In this document: in pieces, positions 1 to 7,816 of the stretch
How positions within the stretch are numbered: the first letter of the stretch is position 1
Layout: every line of letters begins with the position of its first letter
Assembly (NCBI GenBank): GCA_017442855.1
Contig: JAFSPM010000030.1
Coordinates: 1-64,000 of the forward strand
Origin: Bacteroidaceae bacterium
GTDB taxonomy: Bacteria > Bacteroidota > Bacteroidia > Bacteroidales > Bacteroidaceae
Direction: 5' to 3'
DNA: 64,000 nt
Notes under the pieces: model-generated
Told to the model about the DNA's origin: nothing
Seen by the model: the letters and a program-made list of their open reading frames with translations, nothing else
Database searches by the model: none
Made by a program: the position numbers and the translations under genes

Positions 1-11
1 ATAGTCTTCAT
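1..11 (-). CDS. start of a gene running off the left edge
   Basis: Only the first three codons (ATG AAG ACT, Met-Lys-Thr) and two more bases are inside the window, reading leftward. The reason to call it is the well-formed Bacteroidetes promoter about 40 nt upstream on the same strand (50-80). The product cannot be identified from here. Confidence 0.35.
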
Positions 12-49
12 AACTATGACTTCGAGTTTATCATTTGTAAATAATAATG

Positions 50-80
50 CAAATATACACTTATTTGAAATCACTTGCAA
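50..80 (-). promoter_or_regulatory. Bacteroidetes-type promoter for the left-edge gene
   Basis: On the minus strand a -33-like TTGC (77-80) is followed after 19 nt by a -7 box TATATTTG (50-57). It lies over the last codons of the HicB/FGE gene and directs transcription out of the window, so the gene starting at position 11 probably has its own promoter. Confidence 0.5.
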
Positions 81-489
81 GTCTCAACCCCAGATTCACA
101 CTGCGAACACGAGGCTGGTTGCCATTACGCATAGAGACACGGGCGTACCAAGGTTCATTGACCCAACTGCCTCCACGAAACACATAGAATGTGCCACTAT
201 AAGCACCTACGGGGTTTTTCTGCTGGGCATAGCTGTAATTACCCAACAGGTCATTACACCACTCCCATACATTGCCACTATAGGGCTTTCGGGGCTCGAT
301 ACCATCAGCTTTGCATGCTTCCAGATAGCTGTCTATTCCTGCTTCAAAATCAGCACGAAGCTCATCGATAGTTTTACCCTCATAGGCTATCAGGTTGCCA
401 CTCATGCCAAGCACCTTACCTACCAAGCAATTGTCAGCCTTGCTGTATTCAACGCTACCTCTGTATCCTTTATATTCTAAGTAATCCAT
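61..489 (-). CDS. HicB antitoxin / FGE-sulfatase domain chimera
   Basis: A 142-aa protein made of two unrelated parts. Residues 1-71 match the HicB antitoxin front (MDYLEYKGYRGSVEYS, then TIDELRADFEAGIDSYLE and GIEPRKPYSG). In ordinary HicB the next residues open a ribbon-helix-helix DNA-binding domain. Here the chain continues as NVWEWCND, then FRGGSW, RVSMRNGN and LGLRLA, the signature tail of the formylglycine-generating-enzyme/SUMF1 fold. The front half of the FGE domain and the HicB DNA-binding tail are both absent. The join falls at Ser-Gly, a dipeptide both families carry there (PYSGK against MSGNVWEW), which suggests recombination at a few shared bases. No hicA toxin is visible upstream. 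It has its own promoter. It may be a functionless fusion product; the reading frame is intact. Confidence 0.75.
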   Translation of the reverse strand: MDYLEYKGYRGSVEYSKADNCLVGKVLGMSGNLIAYEGKTIDELRADFEAGIDSYLEACKADGIEPRKPYSGNVWEWCNDLLGNYSYAQQKNPVGAYSGTFYVFRGGSWVNEPWYARVSMRNGNQPRVRSVNLGLRLASDFK

Positions 490-507
490 ATCAATACTCC
501 TTCAACG

Positions 508-538
508 CAAAGATACTACATTTGATATCAAATCCAAA
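508..538 (-). promoter_or_regulatory. promoter of the HicB/FGE chimera
   Basis: Minus-strand TTTG (535-538), 19 nt spacer, then TATCTTTG (508-515), a close match to the Bacteroidetes -33/-7 consensus. The leader to the ATG at 489 is about 18 nt. Confidence 0.6.
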
Positions 539-701
539 ACAATTAGAAATTATTCTGGATGTCAAGAAATAAAAAATGACTGGGATTGATTAACATAATT
601 GTTCATTGTTACGAATGCATTTATTATTTCTTCGCCTGCGAAGATACGCCATTTTCTTATATCCGCAAACATTTGCAGGCCTTTTCTCGCTACGTTCAAT
701 A

Positions 702-732
702 AAATAGGCAGAGCATCACGCCCTGCCTATTT
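702..732. terminator. hairpin terminator in the 490-801 gap
   Basis: A 10-bp perfect stem (AAATAGGCAG / CTGCCTATTT) with an 11-nt loop. It lies downstream of the minus-strand lipoprotein gene and probably ends the sigma/anti-sigma operon. Apart from this and the promoter at 508-538, I see no gene in 490-801; a HicA toxin was looked for there and not found. Confidence 0.6.
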
Positions 733-801
733 CTATCTTCTTAGAAGACAATTACTAACTAAAAACTAGTATATAAGTTTTAGTTGCCGTAGTAGCCATT
801 A

Positions 802-2040
802 TTATTCTTTCTCCAAAATGAACCAAGAGCCACCCCAACTGCTCAAAAGCCAGGTTGTCCAAGCATAGCAAACCATCTTATCCTCTGTTAGTTCGATGAC
901 CTTCATGCGAAAGTCTATTGCTTGACCACAATTATCGGTTCTGCCAGTAATCAATTTGATGATATTGCCCTCGATGTCATAGGTGCCAGCGTTATCTATC
1001 AGCCAGTTGCCACCCAATTCACGATTTGGTTTGAAAGTGATAAACTCATCTTTCTCATAATCCCACCATTTTTCCCCTAAGCCATAGGTCTTCACTTTCC
1101 AAGTACCTACCAACAAGTTGATTAAGTCTCCCACATTTAACTCCTCGTAAACTTTCATATCACTGCCAGTAAGCAAAGAAATGGCCTGCAATACGTCCAT
1201 ACTTGTGGTAGTATAAGGATCCCAGTTGGTTACATAATTCTCCAAGAACTCCTTTACAGTAGGATCACTAATGTTTCCTACCTTCAGCAAGGTTTTTGCC
1301 AAAGGCAAGAGGGTGAGGCCAATATCGTATGGACTAAGACCGAACACCAGTGGGTAATGCTGTTCCTTAATGGAATACTTAGCTTCGGAAGCCTTGTATA
1401 ATTGAACCAATTGACCGTCTGTCAACTGGTTGAAAAACCTGTCATTTTCTATCATCAGCTCTAAAAAACCCCAAATAATATAGAGATCTTTATGAGAACC
1501 TTCAGCATAAGCATTCATAACATAGTTCAAGTCGTTATAGGCAATCACTAGTTCCCAGCCTGCATCTGGACGCTTGGTCAACTCATTGAATGCATTGTTT
1601 TGTGCTATCAGTCGCTCAATGAAATGTCTATGATAGTTTTCACCATGCATATAATTTAGTGCCAGAGGATGCTCGATACAGGTTTCTACCAACGCACGGG
1701 TTGTCATCTTTTCCACCAATTCTTGAGGTACCTGAGTCTTAGCCAAGTTTTCTTCCTCTGGAGCAAGAGCGTTCCAACCCGAACCATAACCAGGTTTATT
1801 AGGATAATTATATACCTCATCCACAGTATATTGTCCACTGGTGTAGATCGCATCTACACTTGCATCAAAAGGCACAGCAGTAGTTGCCAGACTCACAGGT
1901 TGACCCACATACAGCAATTCGCTTAAGCTCACATTCGCCCTAGATGTTACAGGGTCAATAATCAACGTTGGCTCATCGTTATTATCAGTCGAGCAAGCCA
2001 CTAACAAGGGCAAAGCTAAGAGTAATAAATACTTTTTCAT
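802..2040 (-). CDS. lipoprotein, lipocalin-like C-terminus
   Basis: A predicted lipoprotein of 412 aa from the chosen start MKKYLLLLALPLLVAC, where Cys16 is the lipidation site. An upstream ATG nine codons earlier (2067) would put charged residues in front of the signal and overlap the preceding gene, so the inner start is preferred. The middle is helical with no motif I recognise. The last ~90 residues (LLVGTWKVKTYGLG onward) have the alternating pattern of the small lipocalin-like domains common in Bacteroidetes lipoproteins. It is the third gene of the ECF sigma operon, so it is probably made under that sigma factor. Specific function unknown. Confidence 0.7.
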   Translation of the reverse strand: MKKYLLLLALPLLVACSTDNNDEPTLIIDPVTSRANVSLSELLYVGQPVSLATTAVPFDASVDAIYTSGQYTVDEVYNYPNKPGYGSGWNALAPEEENLAKTQVPQELVEKMTTRALVETCIEHPLALNYMHGENYHRHFIERLIAQNNAFNELTKRPDAGWELVIAYNDLNYVMNAYAEGSHKDLYIIWGFLELMIENDRFFNQLTDGQLVQLYKASEAKYSIKEQHYPLVFGLSPYDIGLTLLPLAKTLLKVGNISDPTVKEFLENYVTNWDPYTTTSMDVLQAISLLTGSDMKVYEELNVGDLINLLVGTWKVKTYGLGEKWWDYEKDEFITFKPNRELGGNWLIDNAGTYDIEGNIIKLITGRTDNCGQAIDFRMKVIELTEDKMVCYAWTTWLLSSWGGSWFILEKE

Positions 2041-2053
2041 ATTATGATTGTTT

Positions 2054-3598
2054 TTATTGTTTTCCATAGATATTGAATCGCAAGCCCAGATTCAGGTTGA
2101 AGTTAAAGGGCTTTTCCTGATAGATGGTGGGCACAACACTCTTGTTATCGAAGTAATAGGCAACACCTGGTTCTGCATAGATACTAAGCAGGTTGTTGAT
2201 ATTAAACTGCATGCCTCCGCTTCCCATGACAGAGAATTGCCAAGGCTTCTCATCAATATCCTCACGGTCGGCTACGTCCAATGCATTAGAGGCAAGTCTC
2301 AACACATCACGCGAGCCCTTGATTACCTTCTCCACCTCGCCACCAGCACTTAGGTAGAAGTTGAACTTACCTGGGCTCCACAATGTATATGACAATGCAA
2401 CTGGTACACCCAAGAAATGCAGTTTTTGTCCTCTCTGAATCTGAGTATTCGCCACCTGATATATCAAGTCGGATGAATGATAGCTATAGTCAATGCCGGC
2501 CTGCAAGCTCCACTTCTCGTTGAAATGGTAGCGCAGCGACAATCCTATCCTTACAGGCTGACGATGCTGGGCATTCATATAAACCTGAGTAAGCTGATTG
2601 TTCACAGACATCATCCTATAGTTCATATAGCGAGTATAGGCGTAATTGGAACTATAGTTCGAGTAGGGATTGCCTGCATTAGGATTGTGACCAATATTTG
2701 TTACATTCGTTGGTGAGTCTTGCATGCCGCCAGGTGTGCCAATAGGAACAACTTCACCATCAAAGCTACCTGTACCAGCATAACCAGGATTGTCGGGAGC
2801 CGCAACACCCGTTCCGTAATTAGGATGGTCGGGAGCCAAAACTTCTGTTCTATGATTAACAATTGCATTGGAATTAATGTAAGACATATCTTTGGCAGAC
2901 AACAAATTGCCATAAAGCAGATACTGATAATCAGGAGAGCTTAATCCCTGCATACCGGCTATGCTGGCACCAATCTCCCACTTCTTCCGAGATTTTCTGT
3001 TTACCGCTGGGCGTGGAACATAGGTTGTAGGGGATTGTTTTAGATTGTTTCTGCTCGGCAGAGTTTGAGTCTGCTCTACTTTACTATCTTCTACTTGCTT
3101 CTCTGTCCCTGTGTCATCATCCGTTTCTGAGGAAGCTTCATTTTGCACAACTGTTTCTTCTTGCGTCACTGCTTCTTCTTGCAACACTACGACTTCTTCT
3201 AGCACAGGAACAACGTCCTGATAGGTGGCAGAAACCACCGGTTGGGCTTCCACTTGTTTAGCCAACAAGTCAGTTTTATTATATATATTGTGTGTTTGTG
3301 TTTCGGGTTGGGTTTCCAAATCAGGCAGTTCATTTACAACAGCTTGAACATCATAGTTATTTACCACTTCCTCATTATTCATCAGCAACAATGTGCCTAC
3401 ACCCAACACCACTGCCAATGAAGCAGCCACAGCTGCCCCTTTCACCCACATGGGGACAAGCTTTCCTCGCTTCTCCTCCGCAGGAGTCAAGCCACGACGC
3501 TGCATCTCTCGCTGCACGTCAGCCAGCAGACCTTCAGGTGCCGGCTTCTCAAAGTCAGCGAAACGGTCTTGTATGTCTTTCATCCAACGTTCGTTCAT
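2054..3598 (-). CDS. membrane anti-sigma-like protein with C-terminal beta-barrel
   Basis: A 514-aa protein next to an ECF sigma gene, with a 4-nt start/stop overlap. Residues 1-50 form a charged cytosolic head (MNERWMKDIQDRFADFEKPA) like the sigma-binding end of Bacteroidetes anti-sigma proteins. Residues 51-73 are one hydrophobic segment. Residues ~75-200 are an acidic Glu/Gln/Val-rich linker suited to crossing the periplasm. From ~205 (KKWEIGASIAGMQG) to the end the alternating aromatic pattern and the last strand (FNLNLGLRFNIYGKQ) look like an outer-membrane beta-barrel of the PorT-like class. If both readings are right, one chain links both membranes and could signal envelope state to the sigma factor. 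The sigma-binding role is inferred from gene order. Confidence 0.7.
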   Translation of the reverse strand: MNERWMKDIQDRFADFEKPAPEGLLADVQREMQRRGLTPAEEKRGKLVPMWVKGAAVAASLAVVLGVGTLLLMNNEEVVNNYDVQAVVNELPDLETQPETQTHNIYNKTDLLAKQVEAQPVVSATYQDVVPVLEEVVVLQEEAVTQEETVVQNEASSETDDDTGTEKQVEDSKVEQTQTLPSRNNLKQSPTTYVPRPAVNRKSRKKWEIGASIAGMQGLSSPDYQYLLYGNLLSAKDMSYINSNAIVNHRTEVLAPDHPNYGTGVAAPDNPGYAGTGSFDGEVVPIGTPGGMQDSPTNVTNIGHNPNAGNPYSNYSSNYAYTRYMNYRMMSVNNQLTQVYMNAQHRQPVRIGLSLRYHFNEKWSLQAGIDYSYHSSDLIYQVANTQIQRGQKLHFLGVPVALSYTLWSPGKFNFYLSAGGEVEKVIKGSRDVLRLASNALDVADREDIDEKPWQFSVMGSGGMQFNINNLLSIYAEPGVAYYFDNKSVVPTIYQEKPFNFNLNLGLRFNIYGKQ

Positions 3599-4176
3599 CT
3601 TGTTTCCTGTTTATGGGTGTTATATTCTTTTATCCACATGGCCAGCAATCGTCTGGCTCTCATTAGTTGTGAGGCTGATGTCTGCTCCTGTATGCCTAAA
3701 AGTTCGGCTATCTCTTTATGGCGCTTGCCTTCTATGACATACAGGTTGAACACCGTTCTGTAGCCTGGCGGAAGATTCCTAATCATCTCCATGAGTACCT
3801 CAGTAGGTATATCATTAATAGGAGGCGTCTCGTCAGTGAGTTCTGCTTTATCCTCTATTCGCTCATCATCAAAACCCACCATGCCTTTGCGTTTCTGGTT
3901 CCTCAGGTGTTGCAAGGCTTCATTCACCGTCACCTGTGTCACCCAAGCTTTCAACGAGCCTTCGCCCTCATAATGGAAGGTGTCGGCTTTGGTAAATATC
4001 TTGATGAAGCTTTCCTGTAAAACATCCCTGATATCCTCATCCTCAATGATATAGCGCGAACAAACAGCCGTCAGATAGTTGGCAAAGCAGGCATACACCT
4101 CCCCCATCGCCGAAGCATCACCTCGTCGAAGCCTATCTACGAGCTCACGCTCGCTGTTGTTTGGCAGCCTGCTCAT
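3595..4176 (-). CDS. ECF RNA polymerase sigma factor
   Basis: A 193-aa sigma-70 family protein with the two-domain ECF layout. Region 2 runs over about residues 25-95 (DVLQESFIKIFTKADTF and AWVTQVTVNEALQHLRNQ). Region 4 runs over about residues 130-185 (LPPGYRTVFNLYVIEGKRHK, EIAELLGI), giving a helix-turn-helix for the -35 element. It is the first gene of a three-gene operon with the anti-sigma/barrel protein (ATGA overlap) and a lipoprotein, as expected for an envelope-sensing switch. A 16-nt palindrome about 70 nt upstream could be an operator. Confidence 0.9.
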   Translation of the reverse strand: MSRLPNNSERELVDRLRRGDASAMGEVYACFANYLTAVCSRYIIEDEDIRDVLQESFIKIFTKADTFHYEGEGSLKAWVTQVTVNEALQHLRNQKRKGMVGFDDERIEDKAELTDETPPINDIPTEVLMEMIRNLPPGYRTVFNLYVIEGKRHKEIAELLGIQEQTSASQLMRARRLLAMWIKEYNTHKQETR

Positions 4177-4242
4177 ATCATCACTTTTTCATCAACTCAC
4201 AATAATTAGCTTTCACTTCCTTTTGCCCTTTAAATGGCGAAA

Positions 4243-4258
4243 ATGCAAAACATTGCAT
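4243..4258. promoter_or_regulatory. palindrome upstream of the ECF sigma gene
   Basis: ATGCAA-AACA-TTGCAT, a 6-bp perfect inverted repeat in the gap between the ECF operon start and the end of the S9 peptidase gene. Its place suggests an operator, but no known site matches it, and a 6-bp repeat can occur by chance in AT-rich DNA. Confidence 0.25.
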
Positions 4259-4320
4259 CAGAAAATGAATTATTTTTGTTAAAGATTCTTAAAGAGTGGC
4301 AAGAAGAGAGGTGTGTTGGG

Positions 4321-4356
4321 TAACAAAAAGCCATCACCCAAGATGAGTGATGGCTT
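4321..4356 (-). terminator. intrinsic terminator of the S9 peptidase gene
   Basis: On the minus strand a stem AAGCCATCAC / GTGATGGCTT with a 9-nt loop is followed by TTTTTGTT, 27 nt past the stop codon of the peptidase gene. Confidence 0.75.
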
Positions 4357-4382
4357 GTGAAAGGGAAACTATAGCTACGATG

Positions 4383-6812
4383 TTAGATATCCTCTTGGGC
4401 ACCACGCCACCAGTTTCCTAACTTAAGGTCCTTGATGTCGATGCTCTTCTCGCTCTTGCCCTTGAGGTGCTCGCTGAAATAATCGACCATCTTCCAGTAG
4501 AAATACTCGTTAAAGTACTCGTACTGATGGCGCTTCTCGGGCATGATGAGCATATCGAAGCGCTTGCCTGCCTTGATAAGGGCATCGACCATGCGGAGGG
4601 TGCCTGCCGGATGCACATTGTCGTCGATATCGCCCGTCATGAGCAACAGATGACCTTTCAAGCGACTGGCGAGCTCTTGGTTGGCTGGGATATGGATGTC
4701 GAAATGCACCTTGCCATTCTCGTCGATACGCTCGGTAACACCATGGTATTTCTCACTCCAGCTGCGGTTATAGACATTGTTGTCGTGGTTGCCGCTGCAA
4801 GATACTGCCACCTTGAAGAAATCGGGATAGGTAAGGATGGCTGCCGTGCTCATGAAACCGCCACCGCTATGACCAAAGATACCCACCTTGGTAATGTCCA
4901 TGAACTTATGCTGTGCACAGAGCTGTTCGATGGCTGCCTTATGATCAGCCAACGGATAGTCGCGCAGGTTCTGGTAGCCAAAGTCGTGGTACCACTTAGA
5001 GCGACTGGGGTGTCCGCCACGCTGACCTACACTGATGACAATAAAGCCTGCCTGTGCCAAGCGGTCGGTGCGAGGAGAAACTCGGTTGTAACGCCAGTAC
5101 GGGCCTTCGGTCTGTGGACCAGGATAGACATAATCGACAACGGGATAGACCTTCGTACTATCGAAGTCGTATGGCTTATACATGGCACCATAAAGGTCGG
5201 TGATGCCATCGGCTGCCTTTACCTTGATAAGCTCAGGGAACTTATAACCGGCAGCAAACAGCTGACTAAAGTCGGCCTCCTCCAAGGTCATCAACTTACG
5301 ACCAGCATTGTCGAGCAAGTCGATGGCTGGCTTGGTGTCGAGACGTGAGTAGTTGTCAACGATATAGGCATGCTGTTCATCCATGAATGAGGTATGGAAA
5401 TAGTTGCCTGGGGTGAGCAGTTGCAAGCCTGTGCCGTCGAAGTTCACTTTATACAGGTGTTCGTAGTACGGCGTAGAGTCGCCTGGCTCACGACCATTGG
5501 CGCTGAAATAAATCACTTTCTTGGCCTCATCAACACCCTTGATGTCTTCCACATGCCAAGCCCCCTTGGTGATGCGGTTGATGAGCTTACCTGCCTTGTC
5601 GTAGAGATAGAGGTGTCCCCAGCCATCACGCTCGCTCCACCAGATGAAACGGTTGCCCTTGTCGAGCGAGATTAGGTTGCGGGTATCGAGGTATGACTGT
5701 GGCATACGCTCTTCCAATACGGGCACAATAGCATCCTGTCCGAACGTATAGGTACAGATATCCACCTTCTTGAAGTCACGGCTCATGCGCATGACGTAGC
5801 ACCATTCAGGATGGTTCTCCCACGTGCGCACCTCATCGGGGTTAAAGCTGTAAGGACTGCCCTGTTTGCCCGTAACGATGCGTACCACAGGTTCTATCCA
5901 GTCGCCTAAGCTCACCTCTTTCTGCGAACGGGTAGCCATATCAAACACATACATGTGTGGCACAGCACCTTCTTCGCCTGGCATCTGGTATTTGTAAGTT
6001 TCCAGTGTAGGGCGAGGCTCTGACATCACATTGATGACCCAGAGGTTCTTGATCTTACGCTGGTCGCTGATGATGCTGATGAAATACTTGGAGTCAGGAC
6101 TCCAGTAGCCGTTGGCCATCTGACGACGGGAAGTATCTACCTTGGGGTCACTGCCGTCACTCACCGTTTTGCGCTCCATCGTGAAGCCAAAATCCTTGAT
6201 ACCATTATTAGATAGCTGAATCTCGGTAATAGTGCTGTCCTTGGGGTTCTTCTGAATGCGCTCGTAGTCAGCATTGCTCATCATGTAGAGGTTATAGTTC
6301 TTGGCATACACCACCCACTGCTTGTCAGGACTGACGTTGCCAAACTTCATGCCTGGGCGTTCTTTCTTTTCCTTGCCCAGGTTGGTGAGTTTCTGCTGTA
6401 CGTACTGGTACTCATACTTCACACTATCGACGGTGAACTCGAAGGTAACATTATCGTCCTTGAGTTTCATATCCTTGATAGCCAACTGCTGAGCAGTGAT
6501 TTTTTGGTCATTCTGTGCAGAAATCTGTGATGCCAGATCATCGGCACTAAACAACACACGCTTGGTACGAGTGGCAGGATCTACCACATACCAGTTCTCC
6601 CCGTCGCTGGTCTTGAAGTTGTACCAAAAGCGGGTGGAACCCTTGAAATAGTTGGGGTGAATACTCAACGAGAAGGTTTTCTGCTCGTTCTTGTCGGGTG
6701 TCCATAAACGTGCGGCATCATACTCGGGCAAAGTCTCATCCTGTGCCAAGAGGCACATGGGCACAGTGGTCAGTAAAGCAACTGCCAATAAACAGCTTTT
6801 GTAGATTTTCAT
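4383..6812 (-). CDS. secreted S9 family peptidase (DPP IV-like)
   Basis: A serine peptidase of the prolyl oligopeptidase/dipeptidyl-peptidase IV family, 809 aa from the chosen start MKIYKSCLLAVALL, which opens a clear signal peptide ending near LLAQ. An ATG 13 codons earlier (6851) lies within the -7 promoter box, so it is unlikely. An eight-blade-type beta-propeller (DPP IV N-terminal domain) precedes an alpha/beta-hydrolase domain with nucleophile GHSGGGF, acid DIDDNVHP and His in PEKRHQ (about residues 649, 730 and 762 from the chosen start). It should act in the periplasm or at the surface, trimming dipeptides from peptides for amino-acid-fermenting growth. It is a single-gene unit with its own promoter and terminator. 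Confidence 0.9.
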   Translation of the reverse strand: MKIYKSCLLAVALLTTVPMCLLAQDETLPEYDAARLWTPDKNEQKTFSLSIHPNYFKGSTRFWYNFKTSDGENWYVVDPATRTKRVLFSADDLASQISAQNDQKITAQQLAIKDMKLKDDNVTFEFTVDSVKYEYQYVQQKLTNLGKEKKERPGMKFGNVSPDKQWVVYAKNYNLYMMSNADYERIQKNPKDSTITEIQLSNNGIKDFGFTMERKTVSDGSDPKVDTSRRQMANGYWSPDSKYFISIISDQRKIKNLWVINVMSEPRPTLETYKYQMPGEEGAVPHMYVFDMATRSQKEVSLGDWIEPVVRIVTGKQGSPYSFNPDEVRTWENHPEWCYVMRMSRDFKKVDICTYTFGQDAIVPVLEERMPQSYLDTRNLISLDKGNRFIWWSERDGWGHLYLYDKAGKLINRITKGAWHVEDIKGVDEAKKVIYFSANGREPGDSTPYYEHLYKVNFDGTGLQLLTPGNYFHTSFMDEQHAYIVDNYSRLDTKPAIDLLDNAGRKLMTLEEADFSQLFAAGYKFPELIKVKAADGITDLYGAMYKPYDFDSTKVYPVVDYVYPGPQTEGPYWRYNRVSPRTDRLAQAGFIVISVGQRGGHPSRSKWYHDFGYQNLRDYPLADHKAAIEQLCAQHKFMDITKVGIFGHSGGGFMSTAAILTYPDFFKVAVSCSGNHDNNVYNRSWSEKYHGVTERIDENGKVHFDIHIPANQELASRLKGHLLLMTGDIDDNVHPAGTLRMVDALIKAGKRFDMLIMPEKRHQYEYFNEYFYWKMVDYFSEHLKGKSEKSIDIKDLKLGNWWRGAQEDI

Positions 6813-6848
6813 TATAGTAAGTATTTGTTTTAATAATATTAATTGTTG

Positions 6849-6856
6849 CAAAGATA
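6849..6856 (-). promoter_or_regulatory. -7 box of the S9 peptidase gene
   Basis: Minus-strand TATCTTTG followed by C, an exact match to TAnnTTTG, about 36 nt before the chosen ATG at 6812. A clear -33 box was not seen. Confidence 0.5.
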
Positions 6857-6875
6857 ACGATAATTATTTTTTAAC

Positions 6876-6883
6876 TATATTTG
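6876..6883 (+). promoter_or_regulatory. -7 box directly in front of miaA
   Basis: TATATTTG ends only 4 nt before the miaA ATG at 6888. Transcription from a Bacteroidetes -7 box usually begins several bases downstream, so the message would start at or next to the start codon and be essentially leaderless. Confidence 0.5.
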
Positions 6884-6887
6884 CACC

Positions 6888-7814
6888 ATGAAAAAATATG
6901 ATCTGATAGCCATATTGGGGCCTACTGCCACAGGCAAAACTACATTGGCAGCACATTTGGCAGCAAAGCTGGATACAGAAATCATCAGTGCCGATTCTCG
7001 CCAGGTGTATCGCCGAATGGACTTAGGCACAGGTAAGGACTTAGCTGACTATGAGGTGGAAGGGCGACATATCCCCTATCACCTGATAGACATTGTGGAA
7101 CCTGGTACCAAGTATAATGTCTTTCAGTACCAGCAGGATTTCCTGAAGGCATATAAAGACATCGCTGACAGGGGGATGCTGCCCATTGTTTGTGGAGGGT
7201 CGGGACTATATATCGAGTCAGTGTTGCGTGGTTATCAGATGGCTGATGTGCCTGAAAACAAGGAGCTTCGCCAACAACTGGAGGGCAAGTCGTTAGAAGA
7301 ACTGACAGAGATTCTCAAGACTTACAAAACCTTGCACAACACCACCGATACCGATACTGCCAAGCGGGCTATCCGTGCGATAGAAATCGAAGAGTATTAC
7401 GTGAGGCATGGAATCAGTCAGACGGCAGAGGGCAACCAGCCATTGTATCACCCCTTGGTAATAGGAGTTAAGATAGACCGTGAACTGCGAAGGGAGAAGA
7501 TATCGAGGCGATTGCGCCAGCGTTTGGACGAAGGCATGGTGGAGGAAGTGAAGGGCCTGTTGGCGGAGGGTATTGCTGCTGAAGACCTGATTTACTATGG
7601 GTTGGAGTACAAGTTCCTCACGCTTTATGTCATTGGTCAGCTTAGCTATGAGGAAATGGTAAGTCAACTGGAGATAGCCATCCACCAGTTTGCCAAGCGA
7701 CAGATGACGTGGTTCAGGGGTATGGAACGACGGGGTGTAATGATTCACTGGGTGGAGGCTACCTTGCCAATGGAAGAGAAGATTAAAACTATTTTGGATT
7801 TAATTAAAAATTAA
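6888..7814 (+). CDS. miaA: tRNA dimethylallyltransferase
   Basis: A cytosolic enzyme that transfers a dimethylallyl group to adenine 37 of tRNAs reading codons that begin with U. Its 308 aa are a usual length. The P-loop GPTATGKT lies at residues 11-18, followed by the family motif SADSRQVYR at about 35-43 and the catalytic-pocket segment CGGSGLYIESVLRG near 105. The C-terminal QFAKRQMTWFRGM is the characteristic tRNA-contacting helix. Bacteroidetes often carry two miaA paralogues, so a second copy may exist elsewhere. The gene is divergent from the S9 peptidase and is followed after 2 nt by the M16 protease. Confidence 0.93.
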   Translation: MKKYDLIAILGPTATGKTTLAAHLAAKLDTEIISADSRQVYRRMDLGTGKDLADYEVEGRHIPYHLIDIVEPGTKYNVFQYQQDFLKAYKDIADRGMLPIVCGGSGLYIESVLRGYQMADVPENKELRQQLEGKSLEELTEILKTYKTLHNTTDTDTAKRAIRAIEIEEYYVRHGISQTAEGNQPLYHPLVIGVKIDRELRREKISRRLRQRLDEGMVEEVKGLLAEGIAAEDLIYYGLEYKFLTLYVIGQLSYEEMVSQLEIAIHQFAKRQMTWFRGMERRGVMIHWVEATLPMEEKIKTILDLIKN

Positions 7815-7816
7815 AT

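Noticed and set aside
61..250. FGE-like tail as the variable region of a diversity-generating retroelement
   Set aside because: No reverse transcriptase or template repeat is visible, the segment lacks an excess of AAC-derived positions, and a separate promoter begins right behind it. The left edge prevents a final exclusion.
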